DNA of 64,000 nt from Priestia megaterium NBRC 15308 = ATCC 14581 (lineage in GTDB: Bacteria > Bacillota > Bacilli > Bacillales > Bacillaceae_H), in contig NZ_CP009920.1 in NCBI RefSeq assembly GCF_000832985.1, positions 3,962,501 through 4,026,500 on the forward strand, in the 5' to 3' direction. Below the pieces are notes generated by a model. That model worked only from the letters and a program-made list of their open reading frames with translations. It did no database searches and was not told where the DNA came from. The position numbers and the translations under genes are program-made. Shown piece by piece: positions 26,370 through 35,524 of the stretch. Positions within the stretch are counted from its first letter, which is position 1. The number at the start of each line of letters is the position of its first letter.

Positions 26370-26810
26370 ATGGCAAGAGTAAGTTACCGAAGTGCAGACA
26401 TTAACTTAATGGCAAGGATGATGCGAGCAGAAGCTGAAGGTGAAGGAAGACTAGGGATGTTATATGTCGGAAATGTAATTGTTAATCGTCTTGCAGCAAA
26501 TTGTATAGACTTTAAAAATTTAAGAACCGTTTCACAAGTCATTTATCAAGTACAGGGGGGGAACTTTTCGTTTGAAGCTGTTCAAAAAGGCAATGTATTT
26601 TATCAAAGAGCGAGAGGTGTTGAAAAAAGATTAGCAAAGCAAAATTTGGATTATTGGAGACAACACCCAGCGAAATTTGCTCTTTGGTATTTTAATCCAC
26701 ATGCTCCGTGCCCTCCAACATGGTACGGTCAACCTGCATCTGGTCAATTTAAAAATCATTGTTATTACGAACCAAAACCTGATACATGTGCTAGTGTTTA
26801 TAGAGGTTAG
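26370..26810 (+). CDS. cwlJ: Spore cortex-lytic cell wall hydrolase CwlJ
   Basis: A 146-aa SleB-domain hydrolase that degrades spore cortex during germination; in Bacillus it is placed in the spore coat and needs GerQ. The family signature is clear: LMARMMRAEAEGEG, where the Glu is the likely catalytic residue, then GMLYVGNVIVNRL, FYQRARGVEKRLA and KFALWYFNPHAPCPPTWYGQP. No signal peptide, as expected for CwlJ and unlike SleB. GGGGGTG is 6-7 nt before the ATG. CATACTAT at 26345-26352 resembles a sigma-E -10, though the leader would be short. No gerQ is adjacent. Confidence 0.9.
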   Translation: MARVSYRSADINLMARMMRAEAEGEGRLGMLYVGNVIVNRLAANCIDFKNLRTVSQVIYQVQGGNFSFEAVQKGNVFYQRARGVEKRLAKQNLDYWRQHPAKFALWYFNPHAPCPPTWYGQPASGQFKNHCYYEPKPDTCASVYRG

Positions 26811-27110
26811 ATTATCAAGGAGCTATGATTAATTCTGGAGTAGTATGGGGGAGCTGGAAATACAACATTTTAGTCGTAGGTGCTGATAGCTAGCCCTATT
26901 TATTCTATGCAACTCTTATAAATCATGTGACAATAGTCCGTTTTAAAAAAATTTTCCCCTCACTGTAGCCTATTTCTTTAATCTTTGTTTTGATGTATTT
27001 TTATCTAGCGAAATAAAAAGGGCACTTCCTGGTTAGTAGGTGTTCCTTTGTTTCGCATAAGCAGTTAATCAAATGGAACAAGAAATAGTACTAATAAGGT
27101 AAATAAATCA
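26811..27110. other. Intergenic region with one imperfect hairpin
   Basis: GCGAAATAAA at about 27007 and TTTGTTTCGC near 27050 can pair around a GC-rich middle. No gene seen. Confidence 0.35.
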
Positions 27111-27112
27111 TA

Positions 27113-27146
27113 AAAAAGAGGAAGAGAGTTCTCTTCCTCTTTTTTA
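27113..27146. terminator. Bidirectional terminator
   Basis: AAAAGAGGAAGAGAG pairs with CTCTTCCTCTTTT almost without a loop, with A- and T-runs on the flanks. It serves the minus-strand gene at 27211. Confidence 0.82.
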
Positions 27147-27210
27147 TAGCTTTATCATTAATATTCCCTGTAATAAACATATTAAATAATGTAACTACGC
27201 GATGATATAC

Positions 27211-27393
27211 TTAATGAATTTCAGTAATGCCCGATAGACGAATAGAGAATATATTGTGTTTTTCATCCTCTAGAGAAAGAGTTTGATCATGAAGATTAAG
27301 ATCATTTACACGTCCCTTACATGTTTGTAATAAACCGTTTTGATAATAGTTAATCGTAATGACACCTTTCTTTCTCAATGCTTTCAATATCAT
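27211..27393 (-). CDS. Small YolD-like beta protein
   Basis: A 60-aa protein (KGVITINYYQNGLLQTCKG, then LSLEDEKHNIFSIRLSGI) whose alternating beta pattern resembles the YolD-like domain also seen intact at 45300-45632. AAAGGAGAAC lies before the ATG at 27393. YolD proteins usually accompany UvrX-type polymerases, but none adjoins this one. It has its own terminator. The family match is by pattern only. Confidence 0.5.
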   Translation of the reverse strand: MILKALRKKGVITINYYQNGLLQTCKGRVNDLNLHDQTLSLEDEKHNIFSIRLSGITEIH

Positions 27394-27900
27394 GCTCCGT
27401 TCTCCTTTCTTCCTATATAACTAATGTAGAAATGTGTTATTCAAATAAATAATTATCATGCAGAATTTGCGAGAAAATCATACAAGTTAAAAGTTATATT
27501 GTTTTATATTATTTAGTATACAACAAACTTATAGGAAACGCTTACATTTTATTGTGTAAACTTTGTGAACTTTCAACAGGAAGAAAGCTCAAAGAATAAA
27601 AGAGGAAAAGAAATATATGTCTAGAATCTATATCTATGTTTCAATCCATCTATTGTACCTTCTTGTAAATGAGCTTTTATTTAATGCTTAAAATATCATT
27701 TCGATTTTTAGCACAAATTCTTTTTAATTGTTTAACAGGTGGGAATTCCCTGTGCTTAATTCGTTTTAACTTCCATACTTTATGTATGTAGCATACCCTT
27801 GTCAATTTACCTCATTGCTTTAACTCGTAAGAGCATTAGTTTTGGAATCCTTCTAATGGATACGCAAATTAATAATTGTACTTGGAAACGGAGCGATACG
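27394..27900. other. Intergenic region with possible gene tail
   Basis: On the minus strand a short coding-like frame (FPPVKQLKRICAKNRNDIL) ends near 27684 and may be the tail of a lost gene. Otherwise AT-rich with no clear promoter. Confidence 0.25.
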
Positions 27901-29130
27901 ATGAATAAGACGTATGATGTCATCATTACCGGTGCTAGAGTTGCCGGCTCTACCCTTGCTATTTATCTTGGAAAGGCAGGTTTCCATGTGTTGTTAGTAG
28001 ACCAAGCGACCTTTCCAAAGGATACATTATCAACCCATACTTTTTTCAATAATACTGTCGCTCTTCTTCGAGAAATCGGTGTCATGGACAAATTATTGAA
28101 AACAAACGCCCCACCGGTACAGGATATTAAATTTCAATTTGAGGATACCGCGATAGAAGGACGCATCCCTAAGGTTGACGGAGAAGAAAGTTGTTACTGC
28201 ATTAGAAGAACTTATCTCGATCAGATCCTACTTGAACAAGCCAAATCACAAATGAATGTAACCGTTCTAGAAAGGTTTCGTGTGACGGATGTTATTCATG
28301 ATGACGATACAGTAGTAGGGGTGGAAGGTATAGATGGCAATAACGAGAAACAAGAATTTTTAGCTCGCATGGTAGTCGGGGCAGACGGCCGATCCTCAAT
28401 TATCCGCAGGCTGGTAAAAAGTGAAATCAAAATAAGCATTTCGGCAAAAGTCGGCATCTATTTCGGGTACTTCTCTGAATTTCGCCATGACAATGTCCCT
28501 AAATTTGAAGTATACAAGATAAAAGATAACACAGCCATTCTCTTTCCAACAAATGATAATTTATATGTTATTGCCGGCATTTTCCCATTAGAAAACAAGG
28601 AATTGATAGGACGATTGAAATTAAATCCAGAAAGCTGTCTACGCAATTTTTTAACAGATAACTTTCCGAATACAACAATAGGGACGCGTTTAAAAAATGC
28701 AGAACTAGTAGAACCGGTTAAAGGCATTCTCGGATATGATAATTACTGGTATAAAGGGATGGGAAAAGGGTGGGCGTTAGTTGGAGATGCAGTTTGTTTT
28801 AAAGATCCTGGCATGGCACAAGGTATCCATGATGCTATATGTGGAGCACGTATATTATCCAATATTCTCTCAAAATATAAGGGGCAATCTGAACAATCAA
28901 ATCAAATATCTGAAGAATATCAAAAGGCAATAGAAGACGAGTTTATGGTTCGGTTTCACATGGGATGTCAAATTTCGCAGAATGAACGCATCTCTGAACA
29001 ACAGAATGCTGTCAATAAGCTAATCAGTTCTCATCCAGTGGCTATAGAGAAATTTTTAGGGATTTATAATTACTCAAACGAGCCCGATGCTTTAGAAAAA
29101 GAACTCACACGAATTATGCAGTCAATCTAG
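27901..29130 (+). CDS. FAD-dependent oxidoreductase/monooxygenase
   Basis: A 409-aa flavoprotein of the p-hydroxybenzoate-hydroxylase/geranylgeranyl-reductase superfamily. The N-terminal FAD fold reads VIITGARVAGSTLAIYLGKAG, with the second strand acid in VLLVDQ. The middle ARMVVGADGRSSIIR is the DG motif, and GWALVGDAVCFKDPGMAQGI is the FAD ribityl motif. The usual GxGxxG is varied to GARVAGS. The ATG at 27901 is chosen for GGAG 7 nt upstream; the frame is open further but without a ribosome site. It is a single gene with a terminator. Substrate unknown. Confidence 0.8.
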   Translation: MNKTYDVIITGARVAGSTLAIYLGKAGFHVLLVDQATFPKDTLSTHTFFNNTVALLREIGVMDKLLKTNAPPVQDIKFQFEDTAIEGRIPKVDGEESCYCIRRTYLDQILLEQAKSQMNVTVLERFRVTDVIHDDDTVVGVEGIDGNNEKQEFLARMVVGADGRSSIIRRLVKSEIKISISAKVGIYFGYFSEFRHDNVPKFEVYKIKDNTAILFPTNDNLYVIAGIFPLENKELIGRLKLNPESCLRNFLTDNFPNTTIGTRLKNAELVEPVKGILGYDNYWYKGMGKGWALVGDAVCFKDPGMAQGIHDAICGARILSNILSKYKGQSEQSNQISEEYQKAIEDEFMVRFHMGCQISQNERISEQQNAVNKLISSHPVAIEKFLGIYNYSNEPDALEKELTRIMQSI

Positions 29131-29269
29131 CAAAAATTTTGAAATTGACCTAAGAGTTTTCAAGAATTAGCAATGAGGGGAAGGTAAACCGAGAGCAGAA
29201 AGGGATATATTGAAAACAAAGATAATATTCTGTTACGATTAGCACATTTTATCTAAAACATACTCAATA

Positions 29270-29306
29270 TAAAAAGCCACTTGTATGCAACAAGTGGCTC
29301 TTTGTT
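29270..29306 (+). terminator. Terminator after the FAD oxidoreductase
   Basis: AAAAGCCACTTGT pairs with ACAAGTGGCTCTTT around ATGCA. Confidence 0.8.
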
Positions 29307-29314
29307 ACGTTGAA

Positions 29315-29455
29315 TACATTAAATTATTCCCATCACTATTAGAGAAGTTTATGAATCTGCAAAGGATGGTGTTAGCTAATAATAGTCAGATAGAAATGGA
29401 AGAGAAATAACGGCAAGAAATAGCAAGAGCAAATGTGTATGTGTGTGATTTATAG
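29315..29455 (+). pseudogene. Unidentified gene tail with internal stop
   Basis: The frame YIKLFPSLLEKFMNLQRMV...IEMEEK is interrupted by TAA, then continues RQEIARANVYVCDL to TAG 29453-29455. Composition is coding-like; no start or ribosome site. Family unknown. Confidence 0.3.
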
Positions 29456-29529
29456 GATGGCATATACACACATAACAATAAAGATAGCCAATACATAAAG
29501 TTCCACCATGTAAATATAGCATTTTCTCA

Positions 29530-30609
29530 TTATTTCATATAATAAGTAACTAGCTCGTAGCAACGTTCTCTAGTCATTTCGTGTAAAATACGGGCTTCTT
29601 CAGCATAAGCTAAAGTTCCGCCTCCAGCTTCTTTCAACTCTTTTTGAGAAGCAGCATCTCTATCTTTAATCCATTGACGTTGTTTAATTTTTAGATCATT
29701 CATCTCTGATGCAGATAATTGTTTTTTTAATTCGCCATAGATGTCGTTCAACACTTGGTCCCACATTTGATAATTTGCTCCAGAAGCTTGTCTTCTGTCA
29801 CCATCGATTTGGTCATTAACTGGTTGTACTTCACTAGTTCTAGTCTGTTCTAATAAATCTAAATAATAAGCTTTTTTGCTATTAGTTATGGTTGTAGCTG
29901 GACTATTTGTTGATGGAGTGCTTGAAGTTGGACCAGTCTTTGATACAGTAGTAATCGGTCCATTCTTAGCTATATCAGTTAAGTATAATTGGTTATTGAT
30001 AAGCACGGCTGTGTACATCCAATTATATTTATTTGTTTTTTGAGATCCATCTGGTTGTATAACAGATACAGTCTCTACAGTTTGTATGTTATAAAGAGGC
30101 CCATCAGAAGAGTTACCTGCTTTTGTAAAATTTACTACAGAATAATCTACCCAGTTCTCTTTAATACCCTTCTTATATAAGTTGCTTACTAATGATTGTT
30201 GGTCACTATATAACGAACCTTTTAAAACCTGTGCAACGTTACTGAACTGGCCTGTATTAATTGCAGTTGTTAGTCCATTTATGTAATCAGCCATTACTAG
30301 AGCTGCTGTATCTTTAGTAACAAAAGCGTCATCGGAGACTGTATTTGAATTAGTTGGGTTTTGCTGATTACTATTTTTGTGAACAGCACTCCCATGATCA
30401 CTACCTTTTATAGTTGAAGGTTCCCCAGTATTATTGTCTGTAGCATTATTACTATCTTGATTCGCTTTATTAGCACTATTATCACTGGTCTCCTGGCTAC
30501 TAACCTCTCCAGTTTCCCTTGATTTTGAATCGACTTTTTCTTCTTGTTGACAGCCAGAAACCAGTAAAGAAATTGCCGTAATTAATAAAAAAACACCTTT
30601 TTTATACAT
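29530..30609 (-). CDS. Lipoprotein with TcaA/NTF2-like and LprI-like domains
   Basis: Starts MYKKGVFLLITAISLLVSGC, a lipoprotein signal with lipobox LVSGC; the ATG at 30609 has GAGGGGG about 7 nt upstream. A low-complexity Asn/Ser/Thr linker (about 25-95) follows. Residues about 100-225 (VMADYINGLTTAINTGQF, KGIKENWVDYSVVNF) resemble the TcaA NTF2-like domain. Residues about 275-359 (YQMWDQVLNDIYGEL, LKIKQRQWIKDRD) match the LprI/DUF1311 lysozyme-inhibitor type domain. It is therefore a surface-anchored protein that may sense or resist wall-active agents. It is a single minus-strand gene. Confidence 0.75.
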   Translation of the reverse strand: MYKKGVFLLITAISLLVSGCQQEEKVDSKSRETGEVSSQETSDNSANKANQDSNNATDNNTGEPSTIKGSDHGSAVHKNSNQQNPTNSNTVSDDAFVTKDTAALVMADYINGLTTAINTGQFSNVAQVLKGSLYSDQQSLVSNLYKKGIKENWVDYSVVNFTKAGNSSDGPLYNIQTVETVSVIQPDGSQKTNKYNWMYTAVLINNQLYLTDIAKNGPITTVSKTGPTSSTPSTNSPATTITNSKKAYYLDLLEQTRTSEVQPVNDQIDGDRRQASGANYQMWDQVLNDIYGELKKQLSASEMNDLKIKQRQWIKDRDAASQKELKEAGGGTLAYAEEARILHEMTRERCYELVTYYMK

Positions 30610-30759
30610 AGCTGTTCCCCCTCTAAAAGTTGTTAATTTCATGTGTATTTTACCAATATTAAAAGATAGTATAACAACGTTTTATTCCTTAGTAATGATA
30701 TTATTTAGCAGTGAAATATTATAATTTTTTCAAAACAGTTTATTAATAATTAATTCGTA

Positions 30760-30788
30760 AAAAACAGTCTCAAAGTAAGAGACTGACA
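30760..30788 (-). terminator. Terminator, minus strand
   Basis: CAGTCTC pairs with GAGACTG around 7 nt; the minus strand then reads TTTTTT. It serves the ComEC-like remnant at 30834. Confidence 0.75.
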
Positions 30789-30833
30789 TCTTATTCATTA
30801 TGCTAGAGCAAGAATACTTTATTTAGCACATTA

Positions 30834-30995
30834 TTATAACGACATCATCTGCCGCCCAATACTATCTCCTTGACCAACATCAATGTAATGAACTTTCATG
30901 GTTTTAGGCGTTGCAGCGTATGAGGAAGCTGGAGCTGCAACAATTCCTATTCCTATAGCGAGTGAAGAAACAATTTTGATAACACGACTTTTCAT
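30834..30995 (-). pseudogene. Secreted ComEC-like metallo-hydrolase, N-terminal remnant
   Basis: A signal peptide (MKSRVIKIVSSLAIGIG...ASSYA) followed by MKVHYIDVGQGDSI, the opening of the metallo-beta-lactamase fold seen in secreted ComEC-like hydrolases. After GDSI the frame runs into eight unrelated codons and stops, so nearly all of the catalytic domain (usually 250 aa or more) is missing. AAAGGGG is 8 nt before the ATG at 30995. Read as an internal deletion leaving both the start and a terminator. Confidence 0.65.
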
Positions 30996-31034
30996 TGTTT
31001 TATCCCCTTTTGATAAATGTATTTTTATTTGCAT

Positions 31035-31557
31035 TGTTCATTTATAGCAAAATTAATTTTACTACACGAAATCATAAGTTAATATAAAGTAAATTGAATA
31101 TTTTTACTTATAAAGGTGTAAAAAGTCGTGTTATACATGAGAATTAGTAGTAAAATGGAGGTAAATAGTAATGAAATGTACTGTTTTAGGAATTTTAGTA
31201 GATTGACATTTTAAAATGACCTTATCTTTTCACCTCTAAGATACAGAAACATTAGTTTCAAACAGTCATTCTTAGCTTTTTTTATATTGAGACCGAAACT
31301 CAGAACAAAGAGTTGTTTGCCTTTCTCAAGATGATGTTGATCACCTTATTAAGTTCTTGCAGCACTTAAACAAAAAGAAAGTCCCTTTATTATTTATCTA
31401 ATTATATTCAATTAATGGGTTATTAAAAATATCTTGTACCTAACAGGAGTAACAAGTTTTTCAATGTGAACGTATCGAATTAGAACGCGTGATATAGGAA
31501 GAAGAAATCTAGTCGTGATATATACTAATAACAAACATAAATATGATGGAGGGCATT
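31035..31557. other. Degenerate, coding-like region
   Basis: GGAGG before ATG 31171 opens an 11-codon frame (MKCTVLGILVD) that stops at once. Downstream to about 31510 are several short frames with protein-like runs (for example QCERIELERVI) broken by stops. It is probably a decayed gene. Confidence 0.3.
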
Positions 31558-32435
31558 ATGACGAAACGATTAGATTTACGTGTCGACTTTGCGTTTAAAT
31601 CGTTATTTGGCACCCATGGAAATGAATCCATTTTAGCTGCCTTTTTAAATGCGGCACTTCGCTTTCCAGATGAGAAGAAGATTCAAACGGTTCAGTTATT
31701 AGATCCGCATTTTAATAAAGAAAACCAAGAAGATAAACGTTCGATTTTAGATGTACACGCGCAATTAGAGGATGGAAGCCGCGTTAATATTGAAATTCAA
31801 CTTAATAATAAGCTGATATGGAAAAGCGAACACTCTATTATTGGTCCAAAATGTATAGTAGCCAAATGAAGGAAGGCATGGATTACGGAGAGCTTTGTAA
31901 AACCATTACAATTAATATTGTTAACTTCCGTTATTTGTCCCACATTCATGATTATCACTCAACTTTCTAGCTTTATGAGCGTGAACAAAAATTACTCTTA
32001 ACTGATATGCTGGAAATTCATTTTATGGAGCTACCTAAGTTATTAATTAAATGGCGTAATAGAGAGGTAGATCCTCGAAAAGATCAACTTGTGCGATGGT
32101 TATTATTACTTGAAGCATCTGAAGATGAAGAAATCACTCAAGTATTGGAGGAGATTGCGATGCAAGAAGATCAGGTATTAAAGAAAGCAATGGATGAATG
32201 GGAACGTGTGAGCCAAGATCCAGAAGTATTACTTGCTTATGAAGCAAGACGAAAAGCTCTTTTAGATGAAAAATCTGCTTTAAAAAGAGCAGAGAAACTG
32301 GGAGAAGAGCGAGGAGAAAAAAAGGGGATTCAGAAGGTTGCTTTAGGCATGATTCAAGAAGGTATAGACAGTAAAATGATAAGTAAATTGACAGGTCTTA
32401 CAATAGAAGACGTGGAGAAACTTCGTTACCAATAA
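31558..32435 (+). pseudogene. Rpn/PD-(D/E)XK nuclease family transposase-like protein, broken
   Basis: The N-terminal part (MTKRLDLRVDFAFKSLFGTH, then RSILDVHAQLEDGSRVNIEIQL) carries the PD-(D/E)XK-type D and E-x-Q residues of the Rpn nuclease family. The frame shifts near 31806-31818; the correct continuation (YYWSKMYSSQMKEGMDYGEL) is in another frame. An in-frame TAG at 31968-31970 interrupts it again before the C-terminal part, which has LLLLEASEDEE and the EERGEKKGIQK helix. GGAGG lies 6 nt before ATG 31558. At least two inactivating changes are present. Confidence 0.82.
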
Positions 32436-32442
32436 ATATCAA

Positions 32443-32479
32443 TAAAAAGAGCTGTATCGTAAGATACAGCTCTTTTTAT
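32443..32479 (+). terminator. Rho-independent terminator
   Basis: AAAAAGAGCTGTATC pairs with GATACAGCTCTTTTT around GTAA. Confidence 0.88.
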
Positions 32480-32609
32480 TATAGATTAGGTACTTATTTT
32501 TCGTTACTCAGATAAAATAACAAACCTCTTGTTCTAGAAGGAATTTTGTACTATTTCATAGAAAGTGGCCCCTTGGTGCAACTATAAGTACAAGATTAAA
32601 AAATAAATC

Positions 32610-33434
32610 TTACTGTTCCTTTAAATCTTTCTCCACCTGTATGCTAATTTTAGTAAGGTATTCTTCTTCGTTATTAGTTTTCATCGAATCGTACAAGTAC
32701 TCTTCATACGCGTCACCTACAATAGAATAGCCTTCTGTCTTAATAAAATTAGTTACATGGAGGTAGGAAGACTCAATATTTTTATAAGGTCCTTCGTGAT
32801 AATAAATGGCATAAAGACCTTCTGGCCTTGATTGTCCTGTGTCCAACTCACTATAAGAAAATAAATAATCAACCCTCTCAAACCTCTCTTGAATTAGGGT
32901 ATCTTTTGTTAGTAAAGATCCAATAGGTACCGGAACTTGCAAACCTATCTGTTTTCCAAAATGATTATATTGCTCTGACCATTCTTCTACAGTATTCATG
33001 CCCTCATTTGAGGTTTTATTGCTTAGAAGGATGTACTTTTTCTCCGTTTTTTGGACATAAACTTTTCCAAATTCGACACCTTTCAGTTCCTCTTCCGTTG
33101 AAATAATCTGCTTAAAGAAACGTTGAATTTGAAGCAATTTTTCAATTTCTTTTTCTACTATAACGGTTTGCTGATTTGCCATTTGAATAAATTTATGAGT
33201 GTTTTGGGAACTAAGATATTCTTTTAGCTCCTCGATTGATACACCTAATTTCCGAAGAGACTGGAGTGTAGAGAATGATTTAATTTGATCATAGGTATAA
33301 TAGCGATAACCATTTAAAAGTTTCCCCGCAGGTTTGAAAAGATTAATTTTATCGTAATAAAATAATGTATCTTTCTTCACTCCCACGTAGCTAGCAAATT
33401 CTCCTGTAGTTAAAGTTTTAGTTTTTCTCTCCAA
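32610..33434 (-). CDS. MerR-family regulator with effector-binding domain (BmrR-like)
   Basis: A 274-aa protein: residues 1-75 are a MerR winged helix (LTTGEFASYVGVKKDTLFYYD, then GYRYYTYDQI), followed by the dimer coiled coil (about 80-115) and a GyrI-like drug-binding domain (about 125-270, EGLYAIYYHEGPYKNI). This is the BmrR architecture, in which lipophilic cations trigger expression of a multidrug pump. The start is TTG 33434 with AGAGGAG about 8 nt upstream. It is divergent from an MFS pump whose promoter has the 19-bp spacer MerR proteins act on. Confidence 0.85.
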   Translation of the reverse strand: MERKTKTLTTGEFASYVGVKKDTLFYYDKINLFKPAGKLLNGYRYYTYDQIKSFSTLQSLRKLGVSIEELKEYLSSQNTHKFIQMANQQTVIVEKEIEKLLQIQRFFKQIISTEEELKGVEFGKVYVQKTEKKYILLSNKTSNEGMNTVEEWSEQYNHFGKQIGLQVPVPIGSLLTKDTLIQERFERVDYLFSYSELDTGQSRPEGLYAIYYHEGPYKNIESSYLHVTNFIKTEGYSIVGDAYEEYLYDSMKTNNEEEYLTKISIQVEKDLKEQ

Positions 33435-33448
33435 GTTGAAAACTCCTC

Positions 33449-33479
33449 TTGACTATAGACTAACTCCATACTTCATACT
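33449..33479 (+). promoter_or_regulatory. MerR-type promoter of the efflux gene
   Basis: TTGACT (33449-33454) and CATACT (33474-33479) are separated by exactly 19 bp, the over-long spacer that MerR activators untwist. No perfect dyad is visible in the spacer, so the operator half-sites are uncertain. Confidence 0.55.
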
Positions 33480-33572
33480 CTACCATAAGCAAACGCTATA
33501 TCATATGACATGGAAGGTACATCAAGCTATATAAGCTTTTGCATAGCAATCTATACAGACGGAGGTTTCCAT

Positions 33573-34772
33573 ATGAGTAAGACAAAAAGAAGTACACTAT
33601 ACCTCTTACTTATAAACATATTTATTGTTTTTTTAGGAATTGGTTTAGTCATACCTGTACTACCGAGTATTATGAATGAATTGAACATTAGTGGTACAAC
33701 TGTTGGTTATTTAACAGCAATATTTGCCCTAACACAATTAATTATTTCTCCATTTGCGGGGAAAGCAGCTGATAAATTTGGCCGTAAAATCATGATAGTA
33801 ATAGGATTATTTATCTTCAGTCTATCAGAATTATTATTTGGAATAGGGGAAACAATCGAGTTATTGTTCGTATCACGTATTTTAGGCGGTGTTAGTGGTG
33901 CTTGTATTATGCCTGCTGTGACAGCTTTTATTGCAGATATAACAACATTAGAAACACGCCCAAAGATGCTAGGATATATGTCAGCAGCTATTACTACTGG
34001 ATTAATTATAGGGCCAGGCGTAGGTGGCTTCTTAGCTGAGATTGGCACGCGAGTACCCTTTTACTCAGCTTCAGTTCTTGGATTTGTTGCTGCAATCTTA
34101 TCCGTTAAGCTGTTAAAAGAACCCGCGTCTCCTCAAGAAGAAGTAGAGGTCAAAGGACTAATAGAAAAAAAGATGGGCTTAAAGAAGATATTCATGCCTA
34201 TGTTCTTTATTGCTTTTGTAGTCATTTTTGTATCGACATTTGGGTTAACAGCATTTGAGTCATTCTTCAGTTTATACGTTGATCATAAATTCGCGTTTAG
34301 TCCATTGGATATTGCTATTTCAATCACAGGCGGTGCCATTATAGGTGCAATATTTCAGATTGTACTATTCGAACCGTTAGTAAAGTACATGGGTGAAATT
34401 AATATGATTCGTTGGTCATTGGTAGTATCTGCGATTTTAGTTTTTACAATGACATTAGTGAGCTCTTACTGGACGGTTATGACAGTCACATTTACCGTAT
34501 TTATAGGTGCGGATCTCATTCGCCCAGCCGTAACAACGTACTTATCACGCATTGCTGGTAACGAACAAGGCTTTGTTGGAGGAATGAACTCTTTTTTCAC
34601 TTCCCTGGCCAACGTATTTAGCCCCATCTTAGGTGGCATTTTATTTGATATTAATATTAATTACCCCTACTATTTCAGTACAGTTGTCATTATCATTGGT
34701 TTAGCCATCACTATACTATGGAAAAAACCTAAGACTGAAGAGTTAAACCTATCTAAAAAGAGTACCTTGTAA
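33573..34772 (+). CDS. MFS multidrug efflux transporter (Bmr/NorA type)
   Basis: A 399-aa, 12-segment major facilitator. Motif A is AGKAADKFGRKIMIVIG (about 60-76), and motif C, typical of drug/H+ antiporters, is GLIIGPGVGGFLAE (about 140-153). Near-identity of layout to Bmr, Blt and NorA (LLINIFIVFLGIGLVIPVLP at the start) indicates proton-driven drug export. The ATG at 33573 follows GGAGG by 7 nt; earlier in-frame codons lack one. Control by the divergent BmrR-like protein is likely. Confidence 0.88.
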   Translation: MSKTKRSTLYLLLINIFIVFLGIGLVIPVLPSIMNELNISGTTVGYLTAIFALTQLIISPFAGKAADKFGRKIMIVIGLFIFSLSELLFGIGETIELLFVSRILGGVSGACIMPAVTAFIADITTLETRPKMLGYMSAAITTGLIIGPGVGGFLAEIGTRVPFYSASVLGFVAAILSVKLLKEPASPQEEVEVKGLIEKKMGLKKIFMPMFFIAFVVIFVSTFGLTAFESFFSLYVDHKFAFSPLDIAISITGGAIIGAIFQIVLFEPLVKYMGEINMIRWSLVVSAILVFTMTLVSSYWTVMTVTFTVFIGADLIRPAVTTYLSRIAGNEQGFVGGMNSFFTSLANVFSPILGGILFDININYPYYFSTVVIIIGLAITILWKKPKTEELNLSKKSTL

Positions 34773-35428
34773 ACTCTTATATGTAAATCTGATTTCTCAT
34801 CTATTTCATGAAAAATGGGCTATTAAGACAACTACCAGCATATAAAAACCCATTACTTCTTACATAATTAGCTCCCCCTTACTTACTGGGGTAAGAGTTC
34901 TTTTTATTTTTCGATTGGACAGGCAAGCTTACTGCAGTAGCTACATAGTATCTAAAGGCTATCTACTTCGTTAGCGTTACTGCGTTAATACAAGCTTTAT
35001 GTATGATTGGAGCTAATTTCGAAAGGAGGTTATTGTTAATTTGTTTTTGATAATAGTCTTGATAACAAATCATCAAAGATTTTACGATCAAAAAATGAGA
35101 AAATAAAACTTATTAAATACATTCGTTTTTGAGATTGGTAACACAGAAAAATGTCATTCTTCAACTTACTTAAGGTGGCTTTTTATTTCGAGAACCGAAT
35201 ATTTAAGAAACTCGCTTGATTATTGAATATCATTGCAAAGCCTTATTGAACAAAGGCTTCCTCTACCTTCTAATAATTAAGCGATTAAAAATTTTTAGCT
35301 TTTCTATACTAGGGGTCACGTCACCAAAAGTAAAAAGTTACACGTTTAGATACATTTTATGCGGTTACCTGTATGTTAAGGAACTAGATATTGTTATTTT
35401 ATTATTCTTTTACCTTTACTTAGTAATT
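34773..35428. other. Gene-free region with repeat pieces
   Basis: A weak hairpin (CCCC/GGGG with T-run, about 34868-34915) follows the efflux gene. TAGCTACATA at 34938 and the following 60 nt are similar to 46153-46215. The 71-codon frame at 35216 is not supported as a gene. Confidence 0.4.
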
Positions 35429-35458
35429 TAAAAATACTGCTATTATAGCAGTATTTTT
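35429..35458. terminator. Bidirectional terminator
   Basis: AAAAATACTGCTA pairs with TAGCAGTATTTTT. It can end the minus-strand permease gene at 35525. Confidence 0.78.
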
Positions 35459-35524
35459 GTTAATGTAAAAAATCTAGAAATACGCAAAAAATAATATTAT
35501 TACTCTCATCTTCAAGCAATAATA

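Noticed and set aside
35216-35431. 71-codon + strand frame
   Set aside because: Mostly Leu/Ile/Tyr from AT-rich DNA, no ribosome site, and no recognisable pattern.
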